64,000 bases of DNA, taken from contig JAPNXP010000018.1 of the NCBI GenBank assembly GCA_028753945.1, positions 1,240,001 through 1,304,000 of the forward strand, written 5' to 3'. Source of the DNA: Hexactinellida sp. DTS-2022. Its lineage: Eukaryota > Porifera > Hexactinellida. The notes beneath the pieces are model-generated. The model did not search any database. It saw only the letters and a program-made list of their open reading frames with translations, and was not told the origin of the DNA. Positions 63,662 through 64,000 of this stretch are shown here, in pieces (positions within the stretch are counted from its first letter, which is position 1; each line of letters begins with the position of its first letter). Made by a program: the position numbers and the translations under genes.

Positions 63662-64000
63662 ATTTGTCGGCTAGTTTGAACTAATTAGACTTCGTTATTT
63701 CGGTTAGATTTCTTGTCTAGTGCCTAGGCTCTACGTATTTAGATGTAGTCATGCCTCTAGTTTATATTATATATATATTACCGTACCGTACTTAATTTAT
63801 ATGGGATAATATTATCTGGGAATTAGGTACGTAGTAGGCTAGTAGCTACGTAGTAGAAACACCAGTGGCAGTCGAAATGTATTTACCCTTATCGGAACTA
63901 TATATACCGTTCCTCCCAACATTATTCCCTAGCCTAAGGAATAATGTACTGCCACGAAGTAAAGTGTCCGCTATGGGCAAATGACTTAGAAGTAACTTGT
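63662..64000. other. PPIA 3' flank
   Basis: AT-rich 3' flank. 63915-63950 (CCCAACATTATTCCCTAG) faintly recalls the GTTCCCCCGAACAATATT family. Confidence 0.4.

Overview
This is nuclear DNA of an intron-poor animal. The metazoan signature comes from the gene set: a KLHL20-type BTB-Kelch adaptor, XPR1, BCAS3, MEP50/WDR77, radial spoke protein RSPH3 (so the lineage has motile cilia), RAB7, complex I subunit NDUFA6, and an LRR-EGF protein with a GPI-type tail. No tRNA, rRNA, operon-like bacterial gene order or CRISPR was seen. The exact phylum cannot be told from the sequence. Genes are GC-richer than the very AT-rich spacers. Most are a single uninterrupted exon; only NADSYN1 (1 intron) and the KLHL20-like gene (4 introns) are visibly spliced.

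Layout. 1-6 kb: spacer with a Helitron-like relic, small MITEs and a 2.0 kb decayed MULE whose ends are tandem 16-bp repeats. 6.1-19.6 kb: metabolic and housekeeping genes on the minus strand (mitochondrial agmatinase/guanidino-acid hydrolase, NAD synthetase, NDUFA6, RAB7, one unrecognised gene) and proline dehydrogenase on the plus strand, with three transposons lying end to end at 7.5-10.2 kb. 20.1-28.4 kb: a transposon nest. An element encoding a FLYWCH/MULE transposase is split by a 6.6 kb Merlin-like element that carries two almost identical transposase genes in inverted orientation. That element in turn holds a Helitron-like copy, which is split by a small internal-deletion derivative of the outermost element. 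28.8-45.3 kb: seven minus-strand genes (XPR1-like, KLHL20-like, MEP50, BCAS3, RSPH3, a WW-domain WAC-like protein, a divergent cyclophilin). 45.7-51.7 kb: a second nest. A hAT-type MITE is split by a 5.8 kb MULE-like element with about 0.5 kb inverted repeats, whose decayed coding region joins a transposase-like part to an OTU-type cysteine protease part and is itself broken by three MITEs. 51.7-57.2 kb: minisatellites and three tandem units of about 0.85 kb, each ending in a near-perfect hairpin of about 46-50 bp. 57.3-58.8 kb: a frameshifted LRR-EGF surface protein. 59-64 kb: sparse spacer ending in an intact cyclophilin A gene.

The host genes show no functional operon logic; neighbours are unrelated in pathway. 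The most unusual material is mobile: the OTU-bearing MULE, the Merlin inverted duplication with readable nesting order, the hairpin-terminated tandem units, and a repeated train of short GC-rich hairpins at the probable 3' end of the Helitron-like family. Target-site duplications are given wherever they could be read. All identity statements are by eye, without database search.
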